NCBI GenBank assembly: GCA_029269125.1 | Contig: JARHXX010000008.1 | Span: 1-64,000 of the forward strand | Length of the DNA: 64,000 nucleotides | Direction of reading: 5' to 3' | Origin: Kiritimatiellaeota bacterium B1221 | GTDB taxonomy: Bacteria > Verrucomicrobiota > Kiritimatiellia > SS1-B-03-39 > UBA6053 | Part shown: piece after piece, positions 53,224 to 62,170 of the stretch | Numbering within the stretch: the first letter of the stretch is position 1 | How the letters are laid out: each line of letters opens with the position of its first letter | The notes under the pieces: model-generated | The model's input: only the letters and a program-made list of their open reading frames with translations | Databases searched by the model: none | Told to the model about the DNA's origin: nothing | Made by a program: the position numbers and the translations under genes

Positions 53224-53553
53224 TTACCGCTCATCTCCAAAGTGAACCGCCAGCCAGATGGTGAGCGGATCCGCAGAGGTGGAGAGCACCCGGTGTCGGG
53301 TTTGTGCGGGAATCGATACGTAATCGCCCTCTTTCAGTTGAAAAGGCGGGGTCCCCTCCATCTCCAAACAGGCCTCCCCCTGCAAAACGATCACCCATTC
53401 GTGATCCTCCGGATCAAACCAGCCCTCCTCCGGCGCGGACTGACCGGCCGACACAATCCGCTCCACCCGGGTCGTCCCCTTTCCCGCGAGTTGTTCAAAA
53501 ACCTCTTGGCTGAGATCTGCAGGTAGATTCTGAAAAATATTTTCCGTTTTCAT
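53224..53553 (-). CDS. Cupin-domain protein
   Basis: A single cupin barrel of 109 residues: 'WFDPEDHEWVIVLQGEACLE' and 'LKEGDYVSIPAQTRHRVLST' with the usual HxH-less motif 1 (DHEW) and motif 2 ending in His (TRHRV). A metal site is possible but the motif 1 histidine pair is reduced, so binding rather than catalysis may be its job. Small cupins often accompany sugar-acid or pectin degradation. Its ATG overlaps the stop of the upstream phosphatase-like gene as ATGA (53550-53553), so it belongs to the same operon. Confidence 0.8.
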   Translation of the reverse strand: MKTENIFQNLPADLSQEVFEQLAGKGTTRVERIVSAGQSAPEEGWFDPEDHEWVIVLQGEACLEMEGTPPFQLKEGDYVSIPAQTRHRVLSTSADPLTIWLAVHFGDER

Positions 53554-54392
53554 CGTAAAGCGCCCTCAGACAAATCATAACTTACCACCACCGGACGGTG
53601 GTCACGAAAGCCGGGAACTTTTGCAAACCGTATCGGCAAATCCACCATTCCGGACGCTTCGGGCAGCACCGGTAAATCTTTGGGTAAGTGAAACACATGG
53701 TCAATCCGCGTCCTCGCATAATACGTTTCCCCCAGATCAAAGCTCCCGTCTCCAAAACTTTGCATGATCTCACTATAGAAGGCCCCATCCGATCCGGGAT
53801 CAAAATTGTAATTTAAATCACCGGTGACGATGCGTACCGCTTCTTCCCGTCCTGAAACATGTGCCAGGGCACAACGGATATTCTCCACGTTCTCCTCCGT
53901 GCCCCTGGCGGGATGCGGCGCATGCACACCCAACACAAAAATCGGGGTTGCATTCCGGGACCGCAAAGAAACCCCCAAAGTAGCTCTTCCGCCACATTCA
54001 AACACCTCCACCGACTGGATTTCCAGCGGACTGAACACCGCCATCACCTGATTCCCATGACCGGTTTTTCCCGCATGCACCTGCCACGTCTCCCCCAGTA
54101 AATCCGCCAGCTGATCCGCCTGCTCCACACGGCCCAGCTCCTGCAACACCACCACATCCGCCGCCAGACCCGAAATCAGCGATGCGACCGCTGGAACATC
54201 CACATCTTTTAAATTCTTATCTGCGACTGGCGCAAAATATCCCACGTTCCAGGTCACCACCCGGAATTCATCAGCTCCCGGCTCCACATATGCAAAACGT
54301 TTGGCAAAACGATGACGTGACCAGGCACTTAAAAGGGAAACACCGAGGATCCCCACAAAGAGGATGGTACACTTTTTTTTGGATAGCTTCAT
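53550..54392 (-). CDS. Endonuclease/exonuclease/phosphatase-family membrane-anchored protein
   Basis: I use the ATG at 54390-54392 (MKLSKKKC), which begins a single hydrophobic anchor (CTILFVGILGVSLLSAW); the frame extends 32 codons further up without support. The EEP fold is recognisable: 'FRVVTWNVGYF' (Asn), 'ADVVVLQELGRVEQ' (catalytic Glu), 'FVLGVHAPHP', 'VTGDLNYNFDP' (Asp-Leu-Asn) and the end 'PGFRDHRPVVVSYDLS' (Asp-His). All main residues are present. It faces the periplasm and may be a nuclease, a phosphodiesterase or a lipid phosphatase. It is the first gene in the pectin-related operon, divergent from the deacetylase gene. Confidence 0.8.
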   Translation of the reverse strand: MKLSKKKCTILFVGILGVSLLSAWSRHRFAKRFAYVEPGADEFRVVTWNVGYFAPVADKNLKDVDVPAVASLISGLAADVVVLQELGRVEQADQLADLLGETWQVHAGKTGHGNQVMAVFSPLEIQSVEVFECGGRATLGVSLRSRNATPIFVLGVHAPHPARGTEENVENIRCALAHVSGREEAVRIVTGDLNYNFDPGSDGAFYSEIMQSFGDGSFDLGETYYARTRIDHVFHLPKDLPVLPEASGMVDLPIRFAKVPGFRDHRPVVVSYDLSEGALR

Positions 54393-54526
54393 TGAAATTT
54401 CCACTCTCCTGAAGCCAGCCAAAAAATCAACCTCAAAAATTTGACCCAGCTGCATCCCATACCTCTCCCCGACATTCAAATAGCACACCGCTTGACTATG
54501 TCACATAAACCTGCCACATCTTCAGC

Positions 54527-56413
54527 ATGATACATCGTCCCTGGTTCTTTATATTTCCGATACTCTCTTTCCTGTTTCCTCTCCACGCTGCCGATGTGGA
54601 TCTTCGGTTCTATACCCGGGAAATTATCATTCAGGATGCGGGCAACGCGGGAGAATTGGTCCCCTGTCCGGTTTTAGACAACAAGGATTTTGCCTTCACC
54701 GCCCGTTGGGATGACAGCAATCCCAAGCACTACCGGATGCAGGAGCTCATGCAAAAATACGGTTTCAAAGGAACGTTCTTTTTGAATCATAAGCCCGATC
54801 ATCCCCCCATGAATTTCATCAAACTGAAAGCATTACAGGCCGACCTGGGCGCACACTCCATGACCCATGCCCGCCTGGCCTCCGAACTCACCATCAACCG
54901 TATGTTTTGGGAAGTCGCCGAAATTCGGGCCATCATTGAGGCCGAAGGGGACCGTCCCATCAACGCATACTGTTTTTCCGACGGGAACTACCGCAATGAT
55001 GTTCGGAAAAATATGCAAGGGCTCATCGCTGAATCCCTGCAGCGGGTTGGCTACACCCACAATGTCTCCCCAAAGTTTGCCAAATCGCTGCCTGCAAATC
55101 TCGACCCTGTGAGCACCGTGTATTACTGTACCGCGGGAAATGACAGAAATCCCTCGCTCGAACATTTCGAAAAAACATTACAAGAACGACTGGCCAACCC
55201 CGAATGGCAAAATGATGAACCTTGCCTCAGCATGGGCGTGCATGTTTGGATGTCGAATCAAAAAGCCTGGGACAGTATGGAAGCGGTCTACCAAAAATAC
55301 GGCGGAAAGGAAAATTGGTGGTATTGCTCACAAACTGAATATGCCGCCTACCAAAAACTTCTTCAAACAGTCGAAATTTCATCTCCCCAAAAACGCGGGA
55401 ACGATTTAGTCTATCAGGTTCAGCTTCCATACGCCGCTGACATTGGATCCGACGTCGCTTTGACACTGTGCTATTCCGGATCGGCCACAGGTATCCGAAT
55501 GGATGATGCCCCCCTGCCGTATCGCTCTCAAAAAGGCAAATATTTCTTTCACGTCTCTCCGCCAGCATTTGCGGGCACGCCCAAAAAAATCAGTTATCAG
55601 CCGATGTCCAAAGAAGATGCGCCAATCCTCTCGGACACTCCCAACGAAACCGCGATAGATGCCACCCTGCAGATCACCGGAGAGCACAGTTTGTCATTAA
55701 ATCTTACCGCTTCAGAAAAAAGTGAAATCAAAAATCTGCAGGTACGATATATCTTACCGCCAAAATATGCGAGTCCTCCCGTCGCTACTATAACCGCCCC
55801 TGTTACAGGTACATCAGTGACCCACCCACAAGAACTGCATGAAATCGCTTCAGGAGAATTCTCCTGGGGAAAACCCTTCCTGCTCTGCCAAATTGATTAT
55901 TTAAATCATGGTCAACCAGAACGGGTCTTCACATCCCTGTTCGAACCCACCGTTCTCCCGCCTGAAAATATGGGGTATCGGGACCAGTCATGGGTTTCTA
56001 CTTTTTTTAGCGACCGGAAAATTTGGGAGGATGCCCTTCCCATGTCAAATCCGGAGGCAGACCTCATGCCGGCTCTCAAATGGATCGGCGCCAGCGATGC
56101 AGAACGTCTGGTCTTTAATGAAAATATTTCAGATATGGGAGAACGTCTACGCGAGGAACTAAAGACGCAGACAGATGAAACAAATTATTTTATTATCATC
56201 ACCGATTTTGAGTCCCCGAAAGCAGGACGTTTAATTAGCCGCAGTTACAAGCACAGCAAAGAAGTGTATTTAAACGGGAAAAAGCTTAGCCCCAAAAACG
56301 GAGAGGATCTGATCGTCCGCCAAGGGCCCAATCGATTGGTCAGTCTGCACAAAGTAACGAAATTCACCGGACGCATGCATCACAGCTTCACCTATGAAGT
56401 CAGAAACCCTTAA
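54527..56413 (+). CDS. Secreted polysaccharide deacetylase-family protein
   Basis: A 628-residue exported protein (signal peptide FIFPILSFLFPLHAA). The NodB domain covers about 45-290: the first motif FTARWDDS supplies Asp, and the second, GAHSMTHARL, supplies the HxxxH metal ligands; MQELMQKYGFKGTFFLN is typical of the fold. Later residues (about 300-560) are beta-rich and unrelated to known modules; the end (LISRSYKHSKEVYLNGKKL) is a further beta domain. It likely removes acetyl groups from a polysaccharide outside the cytoplasm. It is transcribed away from the phosphatase-cupin-YesU operon and has 134 bp upstream with no evident operator. Confidence 0.78.
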   Translation: MIHRPWFFIFPILSFLFPLHAADVDLRFYTREIIIQDAGNAGELVPCPVLDNKDFAFTARWDDSNPKHYRMQELMQKYGFKGTFFLNHKPDHPPMNFIKLKALQADLGAHSMTHARLASELTINRMFWEVAEIRAIIEAEGDRPINAYCFSDGNYRNDVRKNMQGLIAESLQRVGYTHNVSPKFAKSLPANLDPVSTVYYCTAGNDRNPSLEHFEKTLQERLANPEWQNDEPCLSMGVHVWMSNQKAWDSMEAVYQKYGGKENWWYCSQTEYAAYQKLLQTVEISSPQKRGNDLVYQVQLPYAADIGSDVALTLCYSGSATGIRMDDAPLPYRSQKGKYFFHVSPPAFAGTPKKISYQPMSKEDAPILSDTPNETAIDATLQITGEHSLSLNLTASEKSEIKNLQVRYILPPKYASPPVATITAPVTGTSVTHPQELHEIASGEFSWGKPFLLCQIDYLNHGQPERVFTSLFEPTVLPPENMGYRDQSWVSTFFSDRKIWEDALPMSNPEADLMPALKWIGASDAERLVFNENISDMGERLREELKTQTDETNYFIIITDFESPKAGRLISRSYKHSKEVYLNGKKLSPKNGEDLIVRQGPNRLVSLHKVTKFTGRMHHSFTYEVRNP

Positions 56414-56451
56414 CCGACAGGCTTCCTTTCCGTTTTTTAATCACAGACATT

Positions 56452-57246
56452 TCAGGTGGCGGTATCCCGCCGGGACGAAGAGAGGTCGCGCTGATTCCAG
56501 GCCACGCAATCCGCGTAGGAGACATCTCCGCCAAACAGATCCAGTGCAGAACCGATGGTCAGATCCACCTTCCCGCCACTCAGCTCCTCCACCCGTGCCA
56601 GATCTTCAAATTCTTTGGCACCCCCGGCATATGTCACTGGCAATGGGGAATGTTCTCCCAAAAACCGGATAAGATCTTCATCCATTCCCCCGCGCAACCC
56701 CTCCACATCCGCGGCATGAATCAAAAATTCCGAGCAATACGGCGCAAACAGTTTTAACGTTTCCGGAATGATCCGCATATCCGTCACGGTTTGCCAGCGG
56801 TTGATGGCCACCCACCATTCCCCTTCCGATCGGCGACAACTCAGGTCGATCACCAGTTTCTCGGGTCCCACCGCTTTGGACAAGGCTTTTAAGCGCTCCA
56901 TCGAAAAGTGACCCCGCTCATCAAACAGCCAGGAAGTCACAATTACTTTGGCTGCGCCGGCCTCAATCCACGAAGGCGCATTCACAGCCGAAATGCCCCC
57001 ACCGACCTGCAAACCATTTGGCCAGGCATTCAGCGCCGCGATAGCAGCCGGACGGTTACCCGGCCCCAATTGAATGACATGCGCCCCCGTCAATCCATCG
57101 CGCATGTACTTGGCCGCATAATAATCCGCACCCTGTACACTGACATAATTGGTGTCGGGGCCCGCTCCCTCATCCGAGAGCGTACCGCCGACAATTTGTT
57201 TGACCTGACCCTGGTGCAGATCAATGCATGGACGAAAGCGCGTCAT
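56452..57246 (-). CDS. hisA: Eukaryotic-type HisA, ProFAR isomerase
   Basis: A 264-residue TIM barrel that opens the ring of ProFAR to PRFAR, step four of histidine synthesis. The sequence follows the fungal/plant His6 branch rather than bacterial HisA: FRPCIDLHQGQVKQIVGGTL at the start, 'HVIQLGPGN', 'LQVGGGI', 'KVIVTSWLF', 'LVIDLSCRR', 'FLIHAADVEGLRGGMDEDL' and 'YAGGAKEFEDL'. Bacterial HisA begins 'IPAIDLKxGxxVRL' instead. The catalytic Asp (CIDLH) and the second acid (HAADVEG) are kept. It follows ilvH by 7 bp and may share its transcript. A transfer or an ancient shared branch is possible; only phylogeny can tell. Confidence 0.88.
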   Translation of the reverse strand: MTRFRPCIDLHQGQVKQIVGGTLSDEGAGPDTNYVSVQGADYYAAKYMRDGLTGAHVIQLGPGNRPAAIAALNAWPNGLQVGGGISAVNAPSWIEAGAAKVIVTSWLFDERGHFSMERLKALSKAVGPEKLVIDLSCRRSEGEWWVAINRWQTVTDMRIIPETLKLFAPYCSEFLIHAADVEGLRGGMDEDLIRFLGEHSPLPVTYAGGAKEFEDLARVEELSGGKVDLTIGSALDLFGGDVSYADCVAWNQRDLSSSRRDTAT

Positions 57247-57253
57247 GAGTTCT

Positions 57254-57802
57254 TCAGGTTAAACCGTTGCCGCGGGTCATCACCACTTTACCCGTCCGCA
57301 CCAATTCAATGATGCCAAACTTCTGCATCATCCCCACCATGGCATCCAGTTTTCCGCTATCTCCCGTTACCATGAACACCAGACTTTCCGGTGCGAGATC
57401 CAAAGTTTTACAACCAAAGTGTTCCGCAATCTGCAACGCTTCACCCCGCTGACCTGCACCCACCGTAATTTTCACCAAGGCCAATTCTTTGGCCACCACC
57501 GCTTCATCCGTATGATCATAGCAACTGATCACATCGATCAATTTGTTGCATTGGGCTTTAATTTGATCCAGGCCGGATTCCTCACCGCGTGCGCCAATGG
57601 TCATGCGGGAAAAGCGCGCTTGCGCCGAGGGGCTCACCACCAAAGATTCAATATTATAGCCACGGCGCGAAAAGACTTGAGCGATACGCGCAAGCACACC
57701 CGGCTTGTCATTCACCAACACACTCAAGGTGTGCAAAGGGTATTCAGGTTGAGGCAGAACAATAGTGGCCGGATGGTCCGTAGTTTCGATTTCAGTTTTC
57801 AT
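57254..57802 (-). CDS. ilvH: Acetolactate synthase, small (regulatory) subunit
   Basis: A 182-residue regulatory subunit: an N-terminal ACT domain (HTLSVLVNDKPGVLARIAQV, FSRRGYNIESLVVSP) and a C-terminal ALS-associated domain (VMVTGDSGKLDAMVGMMQKF, GIIELVRTGKVVMTRG). It binds valine to give feedback inhibition of the large subunit encoded upstream. The 123-bp gap between the two genes holds an imperfect inverted repeat. The length matches IlvH rather than the short IlvN. Confidence 0.95.
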   Translation of the reverse strand: MKTEIETTDHPATIVLPQPEYPLHTLSVLVNDKPGVLARIAQVFSRRGYNIESLVVSPSAQARFSRMTIGARGEESGLDQIKAQCNKLIDVISCYDHTDEAVVAKELALVKITVGAGQRGEALQIAEHFGCKTLDLAPESLVFMVTGDSGKLDAMVGMMQKFGIIELVRTGKVVMTRGNGLT

Positions 57803-57819
57803 AATAGTTAAAAGGGTCA

Positions 57820-57920
57820 GAGGTCAAAAGTTAGAGTCAGAAGTTTCAAAAACCGATATCGATGTCGTAATCAAATCCCCGGTGATTCAGAGATTCTCGA
57901 TTACGACACGATATCGATGG
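57820..57920. repeat. Inverted repeat with ATATCGAT core between ilvB and ilvH
   Basis: CGATATCGATGTCGTAATC (57854-57872) pairs with GATTACGACACGATATCG (57899-57916) with one base missing. The preceding AGGGTCAGAGGTCAAA segment and the ATATCGAT core recall the repeat at 41886-41948. It may shape the mRNA between the two subunit genes. Confidence 0.55.
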
Positions 57921-57925
57921 CGGCA

Positions 57926-59653
57926 TCACGTAGAGCCGGTCGGCTTCTCCATTTTATGACGCGGTTTCTCGGTGATCATATCTTCCAGCGCGGCACCGGC
58001 CGGAATCATCGGGAACACATTGTCTTCCTTCACCACTTCACAGTTGATCAAACAAGGGCCATCCGTGTATTCCAATGCACGGGTCAACACCTTTTCAATG
58101 TCTGCGGGACGTTTGATTTGAAACCCTTTCACTCCGTAAGATTCCGCCAGCTTCACAAAGTCAGGATTGCCCTCAAGATCCACACCGGACTTCCGGTTGT
58201 CGAAAAACAACTCCTGCCACTGACGAACCATCCCGAGGAAATGATTATTCAGCACCAGAATTTTCAACGGGAGCTTTTCCAGCACAGCCGTTGCCAGTTC
58301 AAACAGGGTCATCTGGAACCCCCCGTCACCGACAACCGCAACCACCACATCATCCGGACGGCCCAACTGGGCACCGATCGCGGCCGGGAAACCAAACCCC
58401 ATGGTACCCGCTCCACCAGAGGAAACCCAGTTCCAGGGGGCTTTGGTTTTGTTGAATTGGGCAGACCACATTTGATGCTGTCCCACGTCGGTACACACAA
58501 TCGAACTGCTTTCCGTCAGGCGGTCCCACACATCCAGGACGTGCTGCATTTTTAATCCACCCTGGATTTTGTAATGCAGAGGGAAACGTTTTTTGTACCC
58601 TTCCAGAGTCGCCAACCAGCTTTCGGTGGCAAGCGGTTTAATCTGTTTGTTTAAGGCGGTCAACACCACCTTGGCATCGCCCACAATTTTAATATCCGGC
58701 TTGATCATTTTCCCCATTTCGGAAGGATCAATGTCAATATGAACAATGGTTGCATTTTTGCAGAACTTGTCGGGCTGACCAATTATGCGGTCATCAAAAC
58801 GGGATCCGATGTTGATCAGCAGATCCGCTTCACAAACCGCTTTATTTGCATAGGCGGTTCCGTGCATGCCCAACATCCCCAAGGCCAGTTCGTGGGTTTC
58901 GTCAAAGATCCCCTTGCCCAACAAAGTGTTGCAAACCGGAATACGGGCAGTCTCCGCCAGCTCTTTCAACTCAGGACCGGCATGCGCCAACATCGCACCA
59001 TGCCCGGCGAGAATCAGCGGACGCTCCGCCTGGCCAAGGGCTGCCGCCACTTCGTCGACGCCTTTGCTGTCAATCTCATATGCGGATTCCGGATTGTACC
59101 CCGGCAAATCAATTTCCGCATCCAAAGGCGCATCACAGGGGCCCTGACTTACATTTTTGGGCATATCAATCAGCACCGGTCCCGGACGTCCGGAAGTCGC
59201 CAAATAAATCGCCTCTTTGGTGACCCGGGGAATATCCGCCGCATCTTTCACCAAATAACTGTGCTTCACCACCGGCATGGTGATCCCGAAAATATCTGCT
59301 TCCTGGAAAGCATCTTTCCCCAGCATCCAGGTCACCTGCTGACCGGAAATGATCACCATCGGTACCGAATCCATGTGTGCCGTCATAATCCCGGTAATGG
59401 TGTTTCCCGCACCCGGACCGGAGGTTACCAAAACGGCAGCCGGTTTCCCGGTTGCACGGGCATATCCATCCGCCATATGCGTGGCACCCTGCTCGTGGCG
59501 GGCCAAAACAAATTTAATTTTGGTGCCCGCGGTCTCCAGGGCATCAAAAATCGGCAAGGCCGCGCCTCCCGAATATCCGAACATTATTTCAATCCCACCT
59601 GCCTCCAGGCATTTTAATAGGGTCTGTGCACCGTCTCTGGCTTCTGCATTCAT
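57926..59653 (-). CDS. ilvB: Acetolactate synthase, large (catalytic) subunit
   Basis: A 575-residue thiamine-diphosphate enzyme making 2-acetolactate or 2-aceto-2-hydroxybutyrate for branched-chain amino acids. The ThDP-activating Glu is in LARHEQGATHMADGYAR (residue about 53), and the ThDP motif is GDGGFQMT...N (VVGDGGFQMTLFELATA, 'LKILVLNNHFLGMVRQW'). FAD-binding and the 'SGPGAGNTITGI' strand are typical. An AGGAGAC Shine-Dalgarno precedes the ATG at 59651-59653. Regulation through a leader peptide was not seen; the upstream region is AT-rich and non-coding. Confidence 0.96.
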   Translation of the reverse strand: MNAEARDGAQTLLKCLEAGGIEIMFGYSGGAALPIFDALETAGTKIKFVLARHEQGATHMADGYARATGKPAAVLVTSGPGAGNTITGIMTAHMDSVPMVIISGQQVTWMLGKDAFQEADIFGITMPVVKHSYLVKDAADIPRVTKEAIYLATSGRPGPVLIDMPKNVSQGPCDAPLDAEIDLPGYNPESAYEIDSKGVDEVAAALGQAERPLILAGHGAMLAHAGPELKELAETARIPVCNTLLGKGIFDETHELALGMLGMHGTAYANKAVCEADLLINIGSRFDDRIIGQPDKFCKNATIVHIDIDPSEMGKMIKPDIKIVGDAKVVLTALNKQIKPLATESWLATLEGYKKRFPLHYKIQGGLKMQHVLDVWDRLTESSSIVCTDVGQHQMWSAQFNKTKAPWNWVSSGGAGTMGFGFPAAIGAQLGRPDDVVVAVVGDGGFQMTLFELATAVLEKLPLKILVLNNHFLGMVRQWQELFFDNRKSGVDLEGNPDFVKLAESYGVKGFQIKRPADIEKVLTRALEYTDGPCLINCEVVKEDNVFPMIPAGAALEDMITEKPRHKMEKPTGST

Positions 59654-59793
59654 GTTTAAAGTCTCCTGTTACTTACAAAAAGTGATGAGAAGAGCTAAAT
59701 AACTCCATAATCGATTTATGGCAAATCAAAATATGAACTTTTTTACATAAACATCTAATATCGTTAAATCGTTCACAATAAAATATACAATTT

Positions 59794-60444
59794 TCACACG
59801 ATAACCAACTCATCCCAGCAGTCCTGATCATGAAAATCTAATTTATTAAGCTGAGAGCAGGAGGAATGCACCGGATCAGGGTTCCCTTGGTCATAATCAT
59901 ATCGACAAAAGGAAAATGTCCAGCCCGCTCCCGGCCTCAAGGGCTCGAGCCCCAGGGCTTTCATTGAAATCTTTGCAAACACACACCACTGATCCCGCGC
60001 CGGCTCCCGCAAAACCTGACTCTCCAGGACCGGATCAGGAAGTAACCAATCGGCCTGCAAGCCGGCTTTCCGTCCCTCATAAAAGATCTTCGAAGAGGGA
60101 ATGCGGTACTGAAACAGCTGATTGTGCGGGCCGACATGCAATTCATAATAGACGTCAGCCCCCTGAGGCTTAAGGAAAATCTCAAACACATCCCCCTTCA
60201 GGAAGGCCGGAGCATTCAACTCCCGAACCGGATTAAAGATATCCCGGTCCTCCAATTCCGCATAAACCACAAAGCCTTCCGGCTCCCAGCCCATCCACAC
60301 CTTCCCCGGCATAAACCCCGGAACCGGTTGCGTTCGCCACGTCTGCTGCAAAGGCAATGCAGACTGCCTGCAGAAATACGTTCCCCACTCCTGAAAAGAA
60401 GCTCCGGGACCAAGCAGATACGGATGACACGCAACCAAAGACAT
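59794..60444 (-). CDS. CBM9-like/DOMON-type carbohydrate-associated protein
   Basis: A 216-residue single-domain protein with no signal peptide. It has the family 9 CBM-like arrangement: 'GKVWMGWEPEGFVVYAELED' and 'DIFNPVRELNAPAFLKGDVFEIFLKPQG', then 'YYELHVGPHNQLFQYRIPSS', and the close 'GAGWTFSFCRYDYDQ' with 'SSCSQLNKLDFHDQDCWDEL'. This resembles xylan- or cellulose-binding domains that stand alone as cytosolic sugar-recognition proteins in PVC bacteria. No catalytic site is seen. It begins 11 bp after proC's stop, so it may be its downstream operon partner, although the functions look unrelated. Confidence 0.7.
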   Translation of the reverse strand: MSLVACHPYLLGPGASFQEWGTYFCRQSALPLQQTWRTQPVPGFMPGKVWMGWEPEGFVVYAELEDRDIFNPVRELNAPAFLKGDVFEIFLKPQGADVYYELHVGPHNQLFQYRIPSSKIFYEGRKAGLQADWLLPDPVLESQVLREPARDQWCVFAKISMKALGLEPLRPGAGWTFSFCRYDYDQGNPDPVHSSCSQLNKLDFHDQDCWDELVIV

Positions 60445-60455
60445 GCTTTTCCGGA

Positions 60456-61262
60456 TTATTCTCCGGCCAACACTTTGGAACGTGCCGCAGCCGCCAGGGT
60501 CCCCGCCTTAATTCCCGCATGTACCTCCCGGGCATCGAAGCATTCGGTCGCGGCAAAGGTGGTGCCCCCCTTCGAAGTTACCCGTTTACGCAGTTCATCG
60601 GCAGCCAATCCTGTTTCCTCCATCAATCTTCCGGCACCGATCACGGTTTGCAGCACCAACTCACGGGAAATTTCAGGATCCATGCCCATTTCCTCTCCCG
60701 CAGCCAACATGGATTCAATCAAATAAAATACATACGCAGGTCCGCTGCCGGAAAGCGCCGTGACGGCATGCAAATCCGACTCCGCCACGACCACCGCTTT
60801 GCCCACACATTCCAGCGCGGTTTTGACCGCCTGTACATCTTCATCCTCCGCCCGACTGCCTGCCGCCACTCCCGCGACCCCGCATTTGACCAGTGCAGGC
60901 GTATTCGGCATCACCCGCACCACCCTCACATTCCCCCCCAAAGCGGATTCCAAAGTCAAAGCCGTCACCCCCGCAGCAATACTCACCCATCGGGCATTGT
61001 CCGCCAGACCTTTTAAAAGACCGAGAACATCCTGCATTTGCTGAGGCTTTACACAGAGCCAGATTTCATCCGCACCCGCAACCGCCTCCACATTGTCTAC
61101 AGAGGTTTGAATACCATATTTTTCCCGAAGTTCCGCAAGGCGCTCTTCACGGATATCCGTGACCACGACCGCGTCCGCGCGCACCACCCCGGCCGAAAGC
61201 ATGCCGCTCAGCAAAGCTTCCGCCATATTTCCACCACCAATAAAGACTGTTTTGTTACTCAT
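60456..61262 (-). CDS. proC: Pyrroline-5-carboxylate reductase
   Basis: A 268-residue enzyme that reduces pyrroline-5-carboxylate to proline with NAD(P)H. The start chosen is the ATG at 61260-61262 (MSNKTVFIGGGNMAEALLSG), four codons after a possible in-frame ATG. The Rossmann motif GGGNMA opens the protein; 'WVSIAAGVTALTLESALG', 'VRVMPNTPALVKCGVAGVAAG' and the C-terminal signature 'ALSGSGPAYVFYLIESMLAAG' are all normal. The enzyme is the usual decameric ProC. It lies 33 bp after the YggS-like gene's stop; the YggS-ProC pairing is common in bacteria. Confidence 0.96.
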   Translation of the reverse strand: MSNKTVFIGGGNMAEALLSGMLSAGVVRADAVVVTDIREERLAELREKYGIQTSVDNVEAVAGADEIWLCVKPQQMQDVLGLLKGLADNARWVSIAAGVTALTLESALGGNVRVVRVMPNTPALVKCGVAGVAAGSRAEDEDVQAVKTALECVGKAVVVAESDLHAVTALSGSGPAYVFYLIESMLAAGEEMGMDPEISRELVLQTVIGAGRLMEETGLAADELRKRVTSKGGTTFAATECFDAREVHAGIKAGTLAAAARSKVLAGE

Positions 61263-61295
61263 AAATTTATTCACCTTTCCACCTGCACCGTGGAT

Positions 61296-61982
61296 CTACT
61301 TTCGACTTCCAAAAATATCTGTTCCCACTCTCACCATGGTCGCCCCTTCACGAATGGCCACCTCCATGTCATGCGACATCCCCATTGACAAAAACGCCAA
61401 AGAAAAACCGGTTTCCAAAGCCGCCCGATCCCTTAATTCCCTTAATTGCCTGAAATAGGGTCCCGCCTTCTCCGGGTCTTCAGAAACAGGAGGAATCGTC
61501 ATCAGTCCTTCCACACTGATATGCATGCATCCCGCCGCCTCCTCTAAAAGCGGAATCAGCTCCTCCGGTGCAATGCCGAATTTACTCCCCTCCCCGCTCA
61601 CATTCACCTGCAGCAAAATATTCTGCACAATTCCCTGCTCCGCCGCCTCTTTATCAAGCGCATGCATCAATTTCGCCGAATCCACCGAATGAATACACGC
61701 AAAGCGGCAATGAATAGCGTGTTTCACTTTATTCGACTGCAAATGACCAATTAAATGCCACGACACCGCACTCGATAATTCAGGCTGTTTCACCAAAACC
61801 TCCTGAATCCGGTTCTCCCCCAACAGCATTTGTCCGGCATTTACCGCTTCCCGAACCGTATCCACATCCTTTTTCTTACTCACCGCAAGCAAAGCCACTT
61901 CGGAAGGGTCCCTACCGCAACTTTCACACGCGCGGGCAATACGGGCCTGTACTTTTTCAATATTTTCAGCTATATTCATCAT
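61296..61982 (-). CDS. YggS/PLPBP-family pyridoxal phosphate-binding protein
   Basis: A protein of about 228 residues; I use the ATG at 61980-61982, preferring it to a GTG five codons earlier (61995-61997). The PLP lysine is in VALLAVSKKKDVDTV (Lys near residue 37), then 'LLGENRIQEVLVKQPEL', 'WHLIGHLQSNKVKHAI' and 'LSMGMSHDMEVAIREGATMVRVGTDIFGSR' are all family signatures. YggS proteins keep free pyridoxal phosphate balanced and have no known enzyme activity. It is divergent from rpmI and upstream of proC. Confidence 0.95.
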   Translation of the reverse strand: MMNIAENIEKVQARIARACESCGRDPSEVALLAVSKKKDVDTVREAVNAGQMLLGENRIQEVLVKQPELSSAVSWHLIGHLQSNKVKHAIHCRFACIHSVDSAKLMHALDKEAAEQGIVQNILLQVNVSGEGSKFGIAPEELIPLLEEAAGCMHISVEGLMTIPPVSEDPEKAGPYFRQLRELRDRAALETGFSLAFLSMGMSHDMEVAIREGATMVRVGTDIFGSRK

Positions 61983-62170
61983 GTTATTGCCATACACATG
62001 TGCAAAGAAAACCCGTTTGTCAGCCCAATTCAGAGCTGGAAAGTCAGGAAAGTGTTTATCCTATCACTTTTCCTATAAAAAACCTAGACAGCGGACAAAT
62101 AACCCCTTATAGGTTTCCGCCCTTGTCCCAGATAAAGGACTCCTCTTTTAACCAATTAACCCTTTTCGTC

